DNA of 64,000 bases from Siphlonurus alternatus (taxonomy: Eukaryota > Arthropoda > Insecta > Ephemeroptera > Siphlonuridae): positions 25,756,773-25,820,772 of the forward strand of contig OX463782.1 of NCBI GenBank assembly GCA_949825025.1, read 5' to 3'. Of this stretch, positions 25,301 to 38,621 are shown piece after piece. Each line of letters starts with the position of its first letter. Position 1 is the stretch's first letter. Under the pieces are notes generated by a model. It saw only the letters and a program-made list of their open reading frames with translations. It was not told the DNA's origin and did no database searches. The translations under genes and the position numbers were made by a program.

Positions 25301-27570
25301 TGCTTCCCATTTTGGTCTCAAAAATGAGACAAAAATAGTTTTGTTCAGTAAAATTGTATAATATGTAGCTTCATAATTAGTCAGGAAAAAATAGCAAAAT
25401 CTTTAAATACTCCATGTCAACAATTGATCAAATTTGACTATTAAAACACTCAAATCATCGTAATTTTGTAAACATTGTTATAAATAGCCAGATACAATTT
25501 AATAAAATTCCATAGCATTAATAATAATAATTATAGTTTGAATATACGTAATGTAATATAACTAATATATTATTATATTCCTCTTAGTTTATCTTATTGT
25601 AGAGTTTATTTGAAGAGGATGTATAGGTCTACATTCCACACAAGTATAATAAAAAAATGTTTTATTTTTTGTTCATTGTTTGGTTGAAGGGATGGTTGAA
25701 TGATGTAGGGATATGATTGGTCTTTACATTCAGGTGTTAGAATTTTCATCGCCACCGACTTAAAAATGATACCAGCATACTACATAATAACTTTCCATAT
25801 TAAAATGAAAATCGTGTGATCATCACAATAAAAAATTAACATAAATATACACGACTATAAGTTTGATAACTCTGAGATACGTTAGATTATAAGAAAATTT
25901 TCCATTTATTCACAGCCGTCTGATACTTTACAAATATGACAAGTTTATCCTACATTTTTTATTATATATAATACAGGATTTAAGATAAAAAAAATTGTAT
26001 GTTAATTACATGCATTATTCAAAAATTTAGTCACCCAGCATAATTTTCTTTGACATACAAAAAAATGTACATGATAACATTGTCATGTTTGTTAGCTTTA
26101 TTGTTATAAAAAATAAGCAACAAGAAAAAATGTACGATAAAAATAATGTTTTCATATAAAAAAATAATGAGAATAATGTTGCATTATATTTTAAAAATAG
26201 AAAGAGAGAGAAATGGTTTATAATAAGGCTATATAGTATAATATAAAGTTCTAATGTTTTATAAGCGTATACTAACAGTAAATGAACATCATAAGTCAGT
26301 ACTTTACTGCATCTGAAGGCCAAGTTCAATTGTACTCTGATGGACGTAATTGTTCCGCATGTGTACCATAATAAATGGTCAATTATGGAATGTATTTCAA
26401 GGTAAATGAATTGCTCGAGAGTAGAAAAATGTTTTAATAGTTTTCTCTCTAAATTATTTACGTATATAATTCTTTCATTTCTCTTTCATTAATTTATAAT
26501 AAAGAAAAAGTGAGTATTTTTTAAAAAAAAAAATAACATGGTCTAATAATTTCTATTATATGTATTTTTTTTACTGATTAAACATGATCAAATGATATTA
26601 TATTAAAAATATATTAATTAATAATAAGTTATTAGAAATGATAATAATCTTTAAACTTGAAAATTTCTCTGGTAAAGTAGCAATAAAAATTTGTTAATTA
26701 ATTTATTAAAAGATAAAAATATCGTGTACATCACTATATACATTAGTACCAAGTCTTTCTTAGCCTTGATGGTGGTACACAAACTTGACTGTAACAGCTT
26801 TCAGGTCATTGCGGAGTAAGCCAAGTGGGTCATTCAAAAGGTCCAGCTTTAAAAGTTTTACTATAACATCAGCTGTTTTATAACAATTCTTGAACATATG
26901 TTTTTTTTTTTAAATATATTTTTTAAAAGCATTTTTTTTATTATTATTATAAAAAAATATAATAATACTAATATTATAAGACAACGGACGGATAAAGTTG
27001 GTTGTGTGTTAATTCTCTCTTTCTCTACTCTCTCCCGAAGCAGTCAGAACCCATCTCTCTTTCTCTCAGCCTTGGCCATGCTATACCACTACCACTATGC
27101 GTATATAGACTCCTCTTGGTATCGTCAATCCTGAACCTCCTCCGCTCGTCGTCGCCAGAGAAAGCTGCGGCCGTCAGGAGGGAGGAACTATATCAAATGG
27201 AGGGGAGGAGGCAAAATGAGAAAAAAAAATACATTATGGAAGGAGAGGGTTTTTTTCAAGAGAGAGAGAACGATTTCCCTTCTTGTTTGATGTCTGCTGA
27301 ATAGCTTTTGAGCTTCCAGTGTGAGCCTAGGCCTACTCCACTCAACAAACTTAAAAAATAACATAAATCTTAATTAATTTTTCAATTCGCACAAACTGCA
27401 AGAGGATAATATATATTTTTTTTTGTTAAGATTTTTTTTTATAAATGGATCAAAATTATTGATAATCAAAAGTTTTTAACGTGTGTTAAGAGTGTATGTT
27501 AAATGGAAAAGTGTAAACTTTTATGTTTATGGTTCATCAAACACTAATTAGTGATTACGAGAAAAAGCAG
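22320..27570. other. AT-rich intergenic DNA, no gene recognised
   Basis: Long AT-rich stretch with only short open frames that show no domain and no splice context. A GC-rich patch at about 22990-23120 contains repeated CCGTGC and GTGCGGTA words. Another, at about 24410-24560, contains a TGACGTCA palindrome. A third, at about 27000-27300, is CT- and GA-rich. These could be regulatory. Confidence 0.5.
23837..23881. repeat. perfect 20-bp inverted repeat hairpin
   Basis: ATATTATGTGTAGTACTTAT and its exact inverse are separated by 5 bases (AAAAT). No T-rich terminator or RNA-gene context is visible. It may be a very small palindromic insertion or a replication-slippage product. Confidence 0.85.
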
Positions 27571-27579
27571 AAGGGCTGT

Positions 27580-27670
27580 GACATTATATTAAAAGGGATA
27601 TGCCGGGATATTTAGGGCTTCAAGCCCGAAAACATCGTCACTACAGATCATCTTTGCCATGGAATACAAG
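27580..27670 (+). other. possible start exon (MEYK) of an unrecognised gene
   Basis: GCC-ATGG at 27656-27662 is a good translation-start context. The frame reads Met-Glu-Tyr-Lys and then meets a strong donor AAG/GTGAGA at 27671. A TATTAAAAG box lies about 75 bases upstream. A four-codon first coding exon with a phase-0 donor is the usual design of insect cuticle-protein and other small secreted-protein genes. I could not find a downstream exon with a signal peptide. The call is therefore only a candidate. Confidence 0.25.
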
Positions 27671-28256
27671 GTGAGATTAATGTTATTGACTTAATTTATA
27701 TGTTGCATAATTATTTATTGTGTACTGTATAAATTCACAACAAATTATGAACTGTATTTTTTTATTATGTCGAACGTAATTTTACTATATTTGCTCTTTA
27801 TAATTTCTATTAAAATATATGTCTAGTAATCGCTGATTTGGTGTATTGATAATTTAATAAAGATAGTATTAATTGATCAATTAATTAATTTGATTTGGTA
27901 AGTGCATAATAACATAATATAAACTGGTGATGTATCATATCATACAAAAATCATTAGGGGTTGCATGTTAATGTTGATACGATGCAATTGTTTGTTTTAA
28001 CGTTTGTACTGAAGTTGTAAACATTGTGCTACGTAACTTCACGTAAAAAAATATTGCATGAAAATGAGTTGTGATAAATTCAGTGTATGTCATGAGCATC
28101 AGTCAATGAATTGCGTAAATAATGTCATGAAACGTAGAGAGTGAAGACATCGCATTCCATGCATTTTTTTAAATGCAATGTTGTGTTTTTTAACTACCAA
28201 CTTAAGCTATAATATTTATTTACATTGTTTTATTTTTAAAAAGAAATGAATTGACA

Positions 28257-29110
28257 GGTCTGTTCGTAAACCCTGCCCAATGCATGTACAATTTCTGCAT
28301 TCGATCGACCTTAGCCATCAAGTACATAAAGAAATGGAGTGCAGAAAACCTTCATGGTTCAGAGTCAACGATCAGACTTAATAATTTTGTCGTCAATATC
28401 TTGCATGTATATTGTCATAATTATGTCAATTGTTCAACCTCGAAGTTATAGTTCGTCTTTTGTCTCCATCACTAAAATTATCTTTAAATAATTACCTTAT
28501 CGTAGTATAATTATTATTACACGTTAGATTTTCTTTACAAAGTAGTATAAATACTAGTTATGATCCTAAATTATAAGATTCATTCTATATAATTTTCCCT
28601 TTCGCTTCTTTATAGAAAAAATAATAATAATAATATGAAAGCTACATTTTTTATTACTTATCATAGTTATTATATTATAAAAAAAGGAAATGTAATGCAT
28701 TAATTAATTATTAAAAATATCAATATAATATTAAGTTTGTTTATAGATATATATTTTTTTAAAAAAACATTGACTTTTGCATCGAATTTGTTCTACTTTA
28801 AAATGAGAGTGAGACTTTTGAATCGTGTCTCTATGTAGGACTTGTGTGCATCTGGAGAAAGGTTAGTTCAGAAGAGAAATAAAAAAATACTTATGGATAA
28901 AAAATAAAAATAAAAAGTGGTGGTAGAGAAACTGTTGGTGCTCCGAGGAAGGTCGCTTCAGTCTGCGGTTAGCTCGCGATCAAATCATCATCTCAAAGGC
29001 GCTACCTTACCTTCCGGCGGTGCATCACGCACGATGCAAGCATCGCTTAGAGCCCTCCTTAAAAGATTGAAGGGTCAAGGACGTTGTCAAGATCACCAAT
29101 CATGATTATA
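28257..29110. other. GC-richer patches, no gene recognised
   Basis: GGTCTGTTCGTAAA at 28257-28270 matches the terminus of the hairpin element at 30333-30456, so the flank may be a relic of that family. A second patch, 28915-29110, has a 62-codon open frame following CTTCAG. The frame shows no known domain and starts at a non-ATG codon. Between them the DNA is AT-rich. Confidence 0.3.
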
Positions 29111-30332
29111 CTCAATCAATTATTTTCCTCCTGTGTAATAAATTTTATGTATATAAAAAGTAGGCGTGGTTTATAACAATCATGATACAAGGAAAAAAAA
29201 ATATAAAACTATGATTATTGTTTATTGTTATAAAAAAAAATTGATCAAATAAATAAACAAATAAGATAATTATAAATTTAATCAATCTACAAAGCAATAA
29301 ATTTATTTATATTATAATTACAGATTTAACATTGAACTTGATAGAGCAATAAATTGAAGCATTCAAATTTAAAAGTATAATTATGTATTGCAATTTTTTT
29401 TGTTTACAAGAAAATACTACAATCATAATGTAATAATTTTTTTCTTTAGTACGTCTCTAAATTGCACGAGTTTCCAATTACCTGTAATGTTTTACTTCCC
29501 ATGAATCCTCATATTTGTTGTAAACAAAGTTGTTAAAGAAAATTGCTGCATTTTATGTCTATTATTCAAAATATATGAAACCACCAGCTTTGTTTATTTT
29601 CACTCTCTCAGAATGTTTGCAAGGGTGTATGATTGTGGTTCCGTTATTCACTTTTACTAAAATTTACAGTAATATAAAAGAAAGTGAAAATACGAAATAA
29701 ATATTTTGGTTGTAGTTACAACAAATAACAATAGCAATAATGAAATTTTATTTCACTGAATATTTATTTACAACACTTTAGAGCTATAAAATGCTGATAA
29801 AATGAAAATATTAAAATCTTACAATTAAGTAACGGGTTTTAAATTCAATCAATTATTGTTATCTTTATATTTAATATTTTTTCAAGAGATTTTATTTGAA
29901 CCAACTAGTTTCACTGAAATTATTTTTATTCACGTACAAATTTTAGTATAAAATAATATACCAATATTTCCTTGCAGTAATGGAACAAATAAATTATAAA
30001 TCAATAACAATTTCTTACGAGAAATGCGAGTTAAATATAAATATTAATAAACTGAGTAGTTAACGAAATGACAATACATTGTTATCAAATTGCAGAAGTT
30101 TTGTTTTTGTTTTTATAATTAAAAATAAAAATTGTAGAAAATTTAAATGCATAAATTAAAATTACAATGCATTTTTTTTTCAGCAGGATACAAATTCGAT
30201 AATATACGAGACAAAAATCTTACTATCTCTGCAGTACGTAATTATCATGTATAATATATAAAATACGACGTATTTATTGTTCTACATCATCATAAACCCT
30301 GGAGAGAAATTATAAAAATTAATAAAAAATAA
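29111..30332. other. AT-rich intergenic DNA, nothing recognised
   Basis: High-AT DNA with poly-T and poly-A runs. There are no open frames of note, no splice-flanked exons and no repeat structure beyond simple sequence. Confidence 0.6.
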
Positions 30333-30456
30333 TAGGTCTGTTCGTAAATACACAATCAGAAAGAATCGATTATTTGTAATGAACCTTAAGTTACATATAC
30401 AGAAGGTTCATCACAAATAATCGATTCTTTCTGATTGTGTATTTACGAACAGACCT
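30333..30456. mobile_element. 124-bp near-perfect hairpin MITE with TA ends
   Basis: Two arms of about 55 bases, almost perfectly complementary, surround a 15-base loop (30388-30402). The ends read TA-GGTCTGTTCG and CGAACAGACC-TA. That fits TA target duplication, as in Tc1/mariner-type elements. The high arm identity suggests a recent insertion. Terminal fragments of the same family are at 17211-17226 and 28257-28270. Confidence 0.8.
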
Positions 30457-32520
30457 AATATTATTAAAAAAAAATCTAAATAATGAGAATCATGAAAATT
30501 AAAAAAAAAAATCAATTTAAAACCCTAACATATAACGTAGCTATAATAGAGATTTAAATCATCTAATAAATTACCTAGCATGATTATAATGTTTACATCC
30601 TTTTTTCAACGTCTGTTGTAAGAAAGTGACCTGAGGGGGGATTTATTTCTCTTTCTGTTGCAATATTATAAGAGAAATGGAGCAAGTCATCGAACGATAT
30701 TATCCTTATAATATGGTGATGAGTCACGTCATGCGTGTAGAAAATTAAAGAGAATCCCAATCTTTTACTATTCTGTTCTAAATTCTAATGAGACCATCTT
30801 CCCTTCTAGCTAGAGATATAACTTTCTTCGCGAGTGCAAGAGAGACCAAGTAAACTATAGTAAAGGGGCCTAGAGCATTGTTCGCACCACCATTACCAGT
30901 CAAGTGCATGAGAATGGTGCTATCTCAATGTTAATGTGGCTCTCACTAATGCTAATTTTCATGTGAATTGTTTCAATTTATTAAATTTTCTCAGACACTA
31001 TTGTTTGTTTTTTTGTTTTTTTTTTTATAAATATATGATATCATAAAGTAAATTGTCGCAAAATCTTAAAGTTCAGTGTCGGCGTTTATCGCACTAATTT
31101 TAATTGTAATTAAGTGAAAATATAATACAAAAATGTGCCTTATTTTCTATGAACAAAAAGATTCTTATTTTTTTCAATTAAATTAATTAATAGCTTCACA
31201 CGTTTCAAAAATTAAGAAATTATTATTATTATTATCACAGGTCATATTATTAATTTAATTATATATGGAGGTTAAAATGTACAAGAATAATGTTCAACTT
31301 TGAAAAAATAAATAATGTTAATTTAAGATTCTAATTATATATTAATGTATTACAACAATACAAATATTACAGAATCTATTATACATGTTGTTATCCACCA
31401 TGGGTCATGATCCACTGAAGATGTATCTTCTGTGATTATAACAGATAAATCTTTAGTGCATAAAGGCATCAATGTCCTGATGTACATGCATGTATAGTAC
31501 ATGCTGATTGTTGTTTTAGAATTAATTTTACATCTCTTTGCTGATTTTAACATTTTTTGTCGTGTTAAGAATAAAGAAAGAAACTATTAAGTTGTTTAGC
31601 TATTAAAAAAAAGGTATTTAATGTAAGTATTTGAACTTTGATGGTGATAAAAATAGTTAAGTACATGCATACATACACATCATTGACTTTCAAATTAATA
31701 AATTACTTAATGATGATTACGATTAGAGAGTTAAAGTCTTGAAGATGCTGGGCTACTTCTTCTTATACTTGAGAAGAAGTTTAGTGCTTTAGCTATACAT
31801 GCTTGGATCTCCTGAATAGGAAAACCTTTCATCGGACAAATTGAATGTATCTAAAACTAAATATACTTGTATACTCGTTGTTCAGTTTTAACTTAATGTA
31901 AAGTTAAGAAAAGAGGGCAAGAATTTATACATTTATTATATATCACTGACAACTATTGTATATGGATTTATTTCATATTTCTTTATATATACTGACGTGA
32001 GTCATGACACAATGAAAGTTACTCCAGCTTATATGGAAACAATAATAACGGAAATTTTATATCATGAAAAGATGTATGATAAATTTCAAAGACAATCTCG
32101 TTTATATCTACAATTTGTCACTTTGTATGAAGGTCTTGTTACTGTTGAAAAAGATTTGATTAAATTAATCTATTTTTTATAAATGTGCAGGATATTGTTA
32201 TTGAATTATTCAGAGGCTTAGATAAAAAAATAACTAACCTAAGCAATGTTTTCATCCTGTTATTGAAATATTTATTGAGTCCTTAAAAATTTGTATTAAT
32301 ATTCTTTTTTTTTTAATTAAATATAAAATATTAAGAATTAACATTGCGTTTGTTTGTTTTAAATAGCAGATTATAATCAATGTTTAAAAAATAATAATTT
32401 GCACTAAAATTATAATAAAGAAGAAATATATAAAATAATTACATTTAAGCAATAAGTTAGGTCGGGTGCACGAATAGCCGGGAAGTTAAATTCAGTCACT
32501 TGCGACCAATACTCAGTTCA

Positions 32521-32523
<3 letters not shown>
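30457..32523. other. AT-rich intergenic DNA, nothing recognised
   Basis: No convincing exons. Short open frames at about 31350-31553 and 31997-32182 are AT-driven and show no domain. Confidence 0.55.

Positions 32524-32613
<90 letters not shown>
32524..32613. repeat. (GA)n microsatellite
   Basis: A pure GA dinucleotide run of 90 bases. It follows a slightly GC-richer segment with TCAGTT words at about 32460-32523. Confidence 0.95.
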
Positions 32614-32615
<2 letters not shown>

Positions 32616-32764
32616 GTTTTTTATGGCAACTATAAAGCAACGATAAATTATGAAATTCACTTTATATGCATTTCAGCGTACTTGCAATTAAACTGTGAAG
32701 AGCCATGCCAACAAAGCTCACGTCGATCGGTAAACAGCATTCATTTTTTTTTAGTAAATGGTGA

Positions 32765-33083
32765 ATGGAGTACCGACCTCAATTTTTTTATTGCAGAAAT
32801 GGATAGAAGGTGCAAAGTTATGCTACTCTGATTTTTTTCAGATTTTTTAGAGCCCGGCAACTATTTTTTAAAAATTATTGAAAGTGCAGAAAAAGTGCCG
32901 CCTCTTGCCACTTCTCTTAATAAAAGATAGGACCCAAAAGGGACGTGGATTCGAACCCGACCTCGCCAATAAATTTTTAGCAATACTTCCCGGTCCCTAA
33001 AAAATCTGAAAAAAAATCAGAGTAGCATAACTTTGCACCCTCTATCCATTTCTGCAATAAAAAAAATGAGGTCGGTACTCCAT
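32765..33083 (-). mobile_element. 319-bp palindromic element with internal B box, copy 2
   Basis: A full-length copy of the element at 10438-10756, in opposite orientation. It begins ATGGAGTACCGACC and ends GGTCGGTACTCCAT. The B-box match is on the minus strand at 32947-32957. The two copies have the same length and differ at only a modest number of positions. Its arms are better preserved than those of copy 1. Confidence 0.87.
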
Positions 33084-36000
33084 AGTGCATGGCGCAAATA
33101 ATTAGATGCAATGCTCTTATACTTTGGACAATACTCGAACACACAAAAGAAAAAGAATTGATTTAATCTGATGTTTAAATTTCACCATGATTGCTTTTCG
33201 ATAATCTGTGTAAAAAAATTAAGTCTATCATTCAATTAAATTGCAATTTTCCAGATATATTATCATGTATCATTGTTGCATATTATTATCTATATAGGGA
33301 TAATTGAAATTCTCTATTTCTCTTATATTATACAAACAAAGATGGTGCATTCTTTTCTTTGAGAACTTAATTACTGTAATTTTTTACATGCTGGGGATAT
33401 CACCATGAAGTATTTTCTTCTGAACTACATCTTGTTATAGTATTTATAAAAAAATAAACAAATAAATTTCAATTTTTTATTTTTTAACAGCAAGCCTTTT
33501 AAAAAGTGGGTGTGGTCACTTACATTTTTGTTATCCTTATTTTAAGCACAATAAAGTTATCAAGAACTTACAATACGATTAAAGTTAATGAAGAGCTTAT
33601 ATAGAGACCATTAGAATATATATATTATAATACAGTTTAAAAGCACTCTGTGGTGTCTTATTGATTCTGTTCATATCAGTCTGGCACTGTCGCGTGTGTT
33701 TTAAACAATCGTCGATGTCACCCAGCAAGCTAGCAAGCTGTCAGACAAGCAAGCAGCAGGCACGCAGCCACTCTCTCTCTCCTCGTTCACTCGCGCTTAC
33801 TTCTACGTAGCTTGCTCACTGGAAGACACCTGCTGTCACGCCCTGAATAAGAATTGTAAATTTTTAATGTCCCCCTCCTGACCCAGTTTTGATCTATATA
33901 ATTTTATATATAAATTTACCTAAACTTTTATAACACCCGCTGAGCTAAAAGTCACAAGTTTATATGCAATGATGTGACTATATATATAGCATTAAAAATA
34001 AAAAGCATCGACCTTTATATTCTTATCCTCCCACTAAAATAATGCTAAATAACTCCTTGCACGCATCCAAGTTCCATAGGTGAACCTGGATAATGTCATG
34101 GCCTAACACGCCCGTGACCCTTTAACATCGTTAGTTCATGTATACCATTGTGTAGGTGCTATAAAAATATATGATACATCATGTAGATTTTTTTTTAAAC
34201 AACTCTAGACATCAGTTTGATTTGTTAGTTGAATTTTCAATTGACATTATTTTGAGTTTACAGTTTACGAGTTTACTACTCGTTTTCCAGTTTTAAGAAG
34301 GTTCGTTTTTAAAATTATTTAAATTGAATTGTTTATCAATAAATTATAAGAAATGGAAGAAGTTAATTTGGCTTTTTAGTAAAAAAGAATATATTAGTAA
34401 ACATCACCGCTAGAATTTTTAATTGAATTCTAGCAATTTTATTTATGGCTCTGTGAATTATTAGAAATTTGAAAGTCTTTGGAAAAGTTAACTGTATATA
34501 CGTTTTTTATGTTTAATATTTTCACTAATAGCATTATTTTGTTATTAATACGGGCAATGACTTGATCTGTACAGAAATACATTCAATTCATCTTGTATCA
34601 ATGAACATAAAGTTACAAACAGAAAGTCATAAAAAGTATGGAATTCAGTGAGAGTACATAAAAGAGACAAAAAAAGAAAAGAAAAAAAAAAAAAGCAGCG
34701 ATAACAATAACATGTAATTTAAAGTTGGATATGCGGGAGTGAAGATGACTCGACTACTGTTGGATTTGTTGTTGATTCTCGTTAGATCGTTAAACTTTCT
34801 CCGCGGACCCTCGCGTGATTGAGCGATAACCGCCGGCGCCAACTTTCTTCTTGGCCGTGAACCTGAAGTCCAGCCAAGGTAGCAGGCAGATGCAGCAGCC
34901 AAATTGTGCATATACCGGCAAGCAGCCGCCAGCAGTACGCCCCTCGGTGTTTGCTAAACTTTCTAACTTATCAACACCTTCCCATAGAAACTCTTCTTTT
35001 TTTGTTGTTAATTCTTTTTTTTTTTTCATTGAAGTTCATTTATTCCACACCTTGACCTAAATTATATTTTTTTTTTCACTTAATTTTATTCTCTAAAAAA
35101 AATCTTTATCATAATTTATGATTTTCATTTTATCTATTTTTTCACACTAAATTTCTATTGTTTATATCTATACAAGGTTGATAAGATAAAAAAGTTTTAG
35201 GTATATTTTAATAATTTATAAGATTTTTTTTTTCATGGTTTTGGAAAGTCAAGGGAAGTCAAAATTTTATTTTCACGTGAGATTTTAATTCTCTTTTTAT
35301 TTGCATAATTTTTTAGAAGGTCAATGCAACAAAAATTGTGATAATGAAACCATAGAAATATTTTATTATTATAAAATGTTAAAGAATACAAAAAAGTGAA
35401 AGGTAAATAAAAAAATACATAGTTTTTATAATAAAAATTGCTTCTGTTCATGTGGTTTATCGAAATGGAAGGTGGGCGTGTTTGAATCAGTTTCACTGCT
35501 AAACATGTGGCCGTGGTGATCGTCCAAGCATGCCAAAAAATGACATCACGCTTCTATTATAAACTTCACTTTTCTCATCTTTCACCAAGTAGTGGCCCCG
35601 ATTATAGAAACTCTTTAAATATAAATAATATATAAAGTTGCTTCTTTTTTTTCAATGTAGGCCATTACCATCTAAGCAGTATAAAATAAAAGGAAGATAA
35701 GTTCATGAAGCAAATAGCGTCAATCAGCAAACAGAAGCTGATGCAGTAGAAACGATTTCTCCCAACATTAAAAAATCACTTCTTTCTTTATTCATCAATT
35801 TTAAATACTCTCTACTACTACCAACTTGACTATATATTCTATTGTCCTAGTTCACGTACTAAACAATTAAATTGAGTCGAGTGTAATTTTTCAAGGTTAG
35901 CTCTATTATTATCAAAAAAATAATATATATTTTTAATTAGATCGAGCTTCATACCCTCCCGCTGAGTATTAAAGAGAAGATCTGAGTTCAAATCGAGGCC

Positions 36001-38413
36001 GCGGTAGTGCGACACCCAGGCAGAGAGAAATTGTACTGCAGCGACAGATTGCTGAAGTCTCCTGAGAGGGGGGGGGATAAAGACAGGTTATCTCCTTGCA
36101 TGGTGTTGCAAATTATCTCATTCCTGCTCAATTCCTTTCTCCCACTAGTCAGCAAAATACGAGATTTCACTTTGGACTTCCTCAATTTTTCAATCTAATT
36201 TTAAATTTTAATTATTGCAATATCATAATTTTAAATTATATTAATAACTAACTTTAAATATTATATATATATATATATATATTAGCTAAATAAAAACTGA
36301 TTTTTTTAAATAGCAAAGAATATATAATATATATAATATTACTTACGTTATTGTATTAGATATGTCGCAAAGCTGCATATATGTAAATTTAATTTAAATT
36401 AAATTTAATTTAATTCTAATATAGGGAGTTTTTATTCACTTGCATATTATAGATAATTTGGGTTAATTCTGCAAATTGTAAATTTATCGCACTCATATTT
36501 TGAACAATTTTTGAGTTTCTGCTTGTCGCAACGCGTGCTTAAGAAGTTGCCAGCATTACAGGGTGCAGCTGTCAAAAAAATTTAAAGTACACAGTACTGC
36601 GTACAGTTTAAAACCGTATGCAAAAACTTCTCTTGCATGAGATTCATATTTGTGCTATAAAATTTAAAAAAATCACAATTTTAATGAATCCATATACTAT
36701 TTATATTTATGTTATATAAACTTTGCAAAATATCAAATTGTAAAGATTAAAAAAATAATAGCGAGCACATAAGTAACCCTAATTAACCCTATTATACATA
36801 TAAAAGTTCTGAAATTTTTTTTTTCAAATTAATACTCAAATCTGAAAGACACCTTAATGTTAATTTTTGTAGTATATAAAAAAGTATGACAAATAAATCC
36901 ACAGAACTTACTATATCATGCTGTGTCACAATAAAAATTACGTATCTCAAATGTAAACACAAAAACAAACTAATGTCATATGAATTTCATAGAAAGTGCT
37001 AGTAAAAATTTATTACATGACTTGCCAATTAAGTACACACATATACAAAATCATAATATATACTATAATCATCATAATAAAAAAAAAGACTCAATTAAAA
37101 AAGACAGTTTATTAAACATCATTAATATCATGTTAATTTATAAAAATTAGAGCATGTAATTTTGCTTTCATCTTTTAAATACATATTTTTGTTAAAATGT
37201 ATTTAACTAAATGCTTAATACGGATGGAGGGCGCGATGAGATTATTGTTGGTGAACGAACGTTTGTCCCACATTGCACATCCGTTTGCTGGTGAGCGAAG
37301 AGGCGGCGAGTTGTCCAGGAGAGAGTGAGAGGAGAGCGGTGAAAGTGGACGTCTGATCGAGTCACTCTACTGCTGGCCCTCCCGGATAATGCATGCATCA
37401 TGGTGGTACACTGAGGGATTCCCTAATTAAATTAATAAAAAACATACATTTTTTTATATTATTATGACTGTGATGGTGTCATATTGTGTGATAAGTGAGA
37501 GTGAAATGACGATTCTTTAATTTAATACGTATAAGATTTTGAATTAATTTAAATATGACATTAATTATGAATAGAGATGTGAATTTGTTTAATTAAAAAT
37601 ATTTTGTTTTAAAAAACATTCTTTGTTAAATTGACAGCTATATATATAGAAGGCTAGATTAATTATGACAATTACAGTTAAAAATATGATATAAAGTTTT
37701 AAAAATCTATTGTGTTACATTGCATTGAATACATTATTTCTAATGGCTATATGGAGTCGTTATGACAAGACAGCTATGTTGACAATGCAAAATAAGATAG
37801 ATGAAATTTCACATTTTTTCTTACATTTTTATCTCGTATTGTTTACTTTGCATTATATGTTTACTGGATTGGTAATTTTAATTTTAGATGAAGCAAAGTT
37901 AATCTTACTGTCTGCTTTAATAACCTGTGTGTTGTAACTTACTACAATAAAATTATCTCGAATCCTCTTGTTTATCTTCTTGTGTCTTCATACTCGTAAA
38001 ATTTGTCATAAGAAAGAATCTTAGTGCTTTCTCAATAAAACTTGTTTTTGCGTTTTTATCTTAAATAAGTGTACGTCAAATATAATGCATCATACAGAAA
38101 AAAGGAAATTACATTAATTAGCTTCGTTATATAATTCCATACTCGCAATAAAATAACAAAATACTTGCAAGAAGATATCCTTAAAGATTTAACAATAAAA
38201 AAATTAAATTTAAATATAGTCATATCCTTATATATACAAACAGGTATTATTATATTTTGAAATGTATCCGGTTATAAAAAATATATGGTGGTACAGAAAG
38301 ATCCAATTGTTGGAAAATCCCATAAAAAAATACACCACGTTTAGTAATCAAGTTATTAGATAAGTTACTTCCTTCTATACATTCATGTAACAGTGAAATA
38401 GAATATTATTTAC

Positions 38414-38621
38414 CATTGATACACAGTACGGCGGGTGGGGAAGTGAAAGTGTTTGTTCTGGTGGTGTACCCGTATGTGGGTGGGGGTGTAAAGACTGTCT
38501 CGCACTCGAGGGTTCCGGCCCATAGTCTGGTTTCACTCTCCACACGCACGTCGCATCCGTTCTCCAAGTGAGCACCAAATATTTTACGGTGAACACGCAT
38601 GAAAGACCTCGCTTGCACCAT
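38414..38621 (-). other. possible minus-strand coding exon, unrecognised
   Basis: A GC-rich open frame on the minus strand begins at an ATG at 38621 and reaches an ATG/GTAAAT donor match at 38414/38413. It encodes about 70 residues with segments such as LENGCDVRVESETRLW and AGTLECETVFTPPPTYGY. The composition is protein-like and unlike its AT-rich surroundings. I recognise no family, and upstream of the ATG there is an in-frame stop and only weak acceptors. The plus strand is also partly open, so this may be a non-coding GC island. Confidence 0.25.

Noticed and set aside
10563..32957. tRNA genes suggested by B-box motifs
   Set aside because: No cloverleaf, A box or acceptor stem is present, and the motif lies inside a repeated palindromic element.
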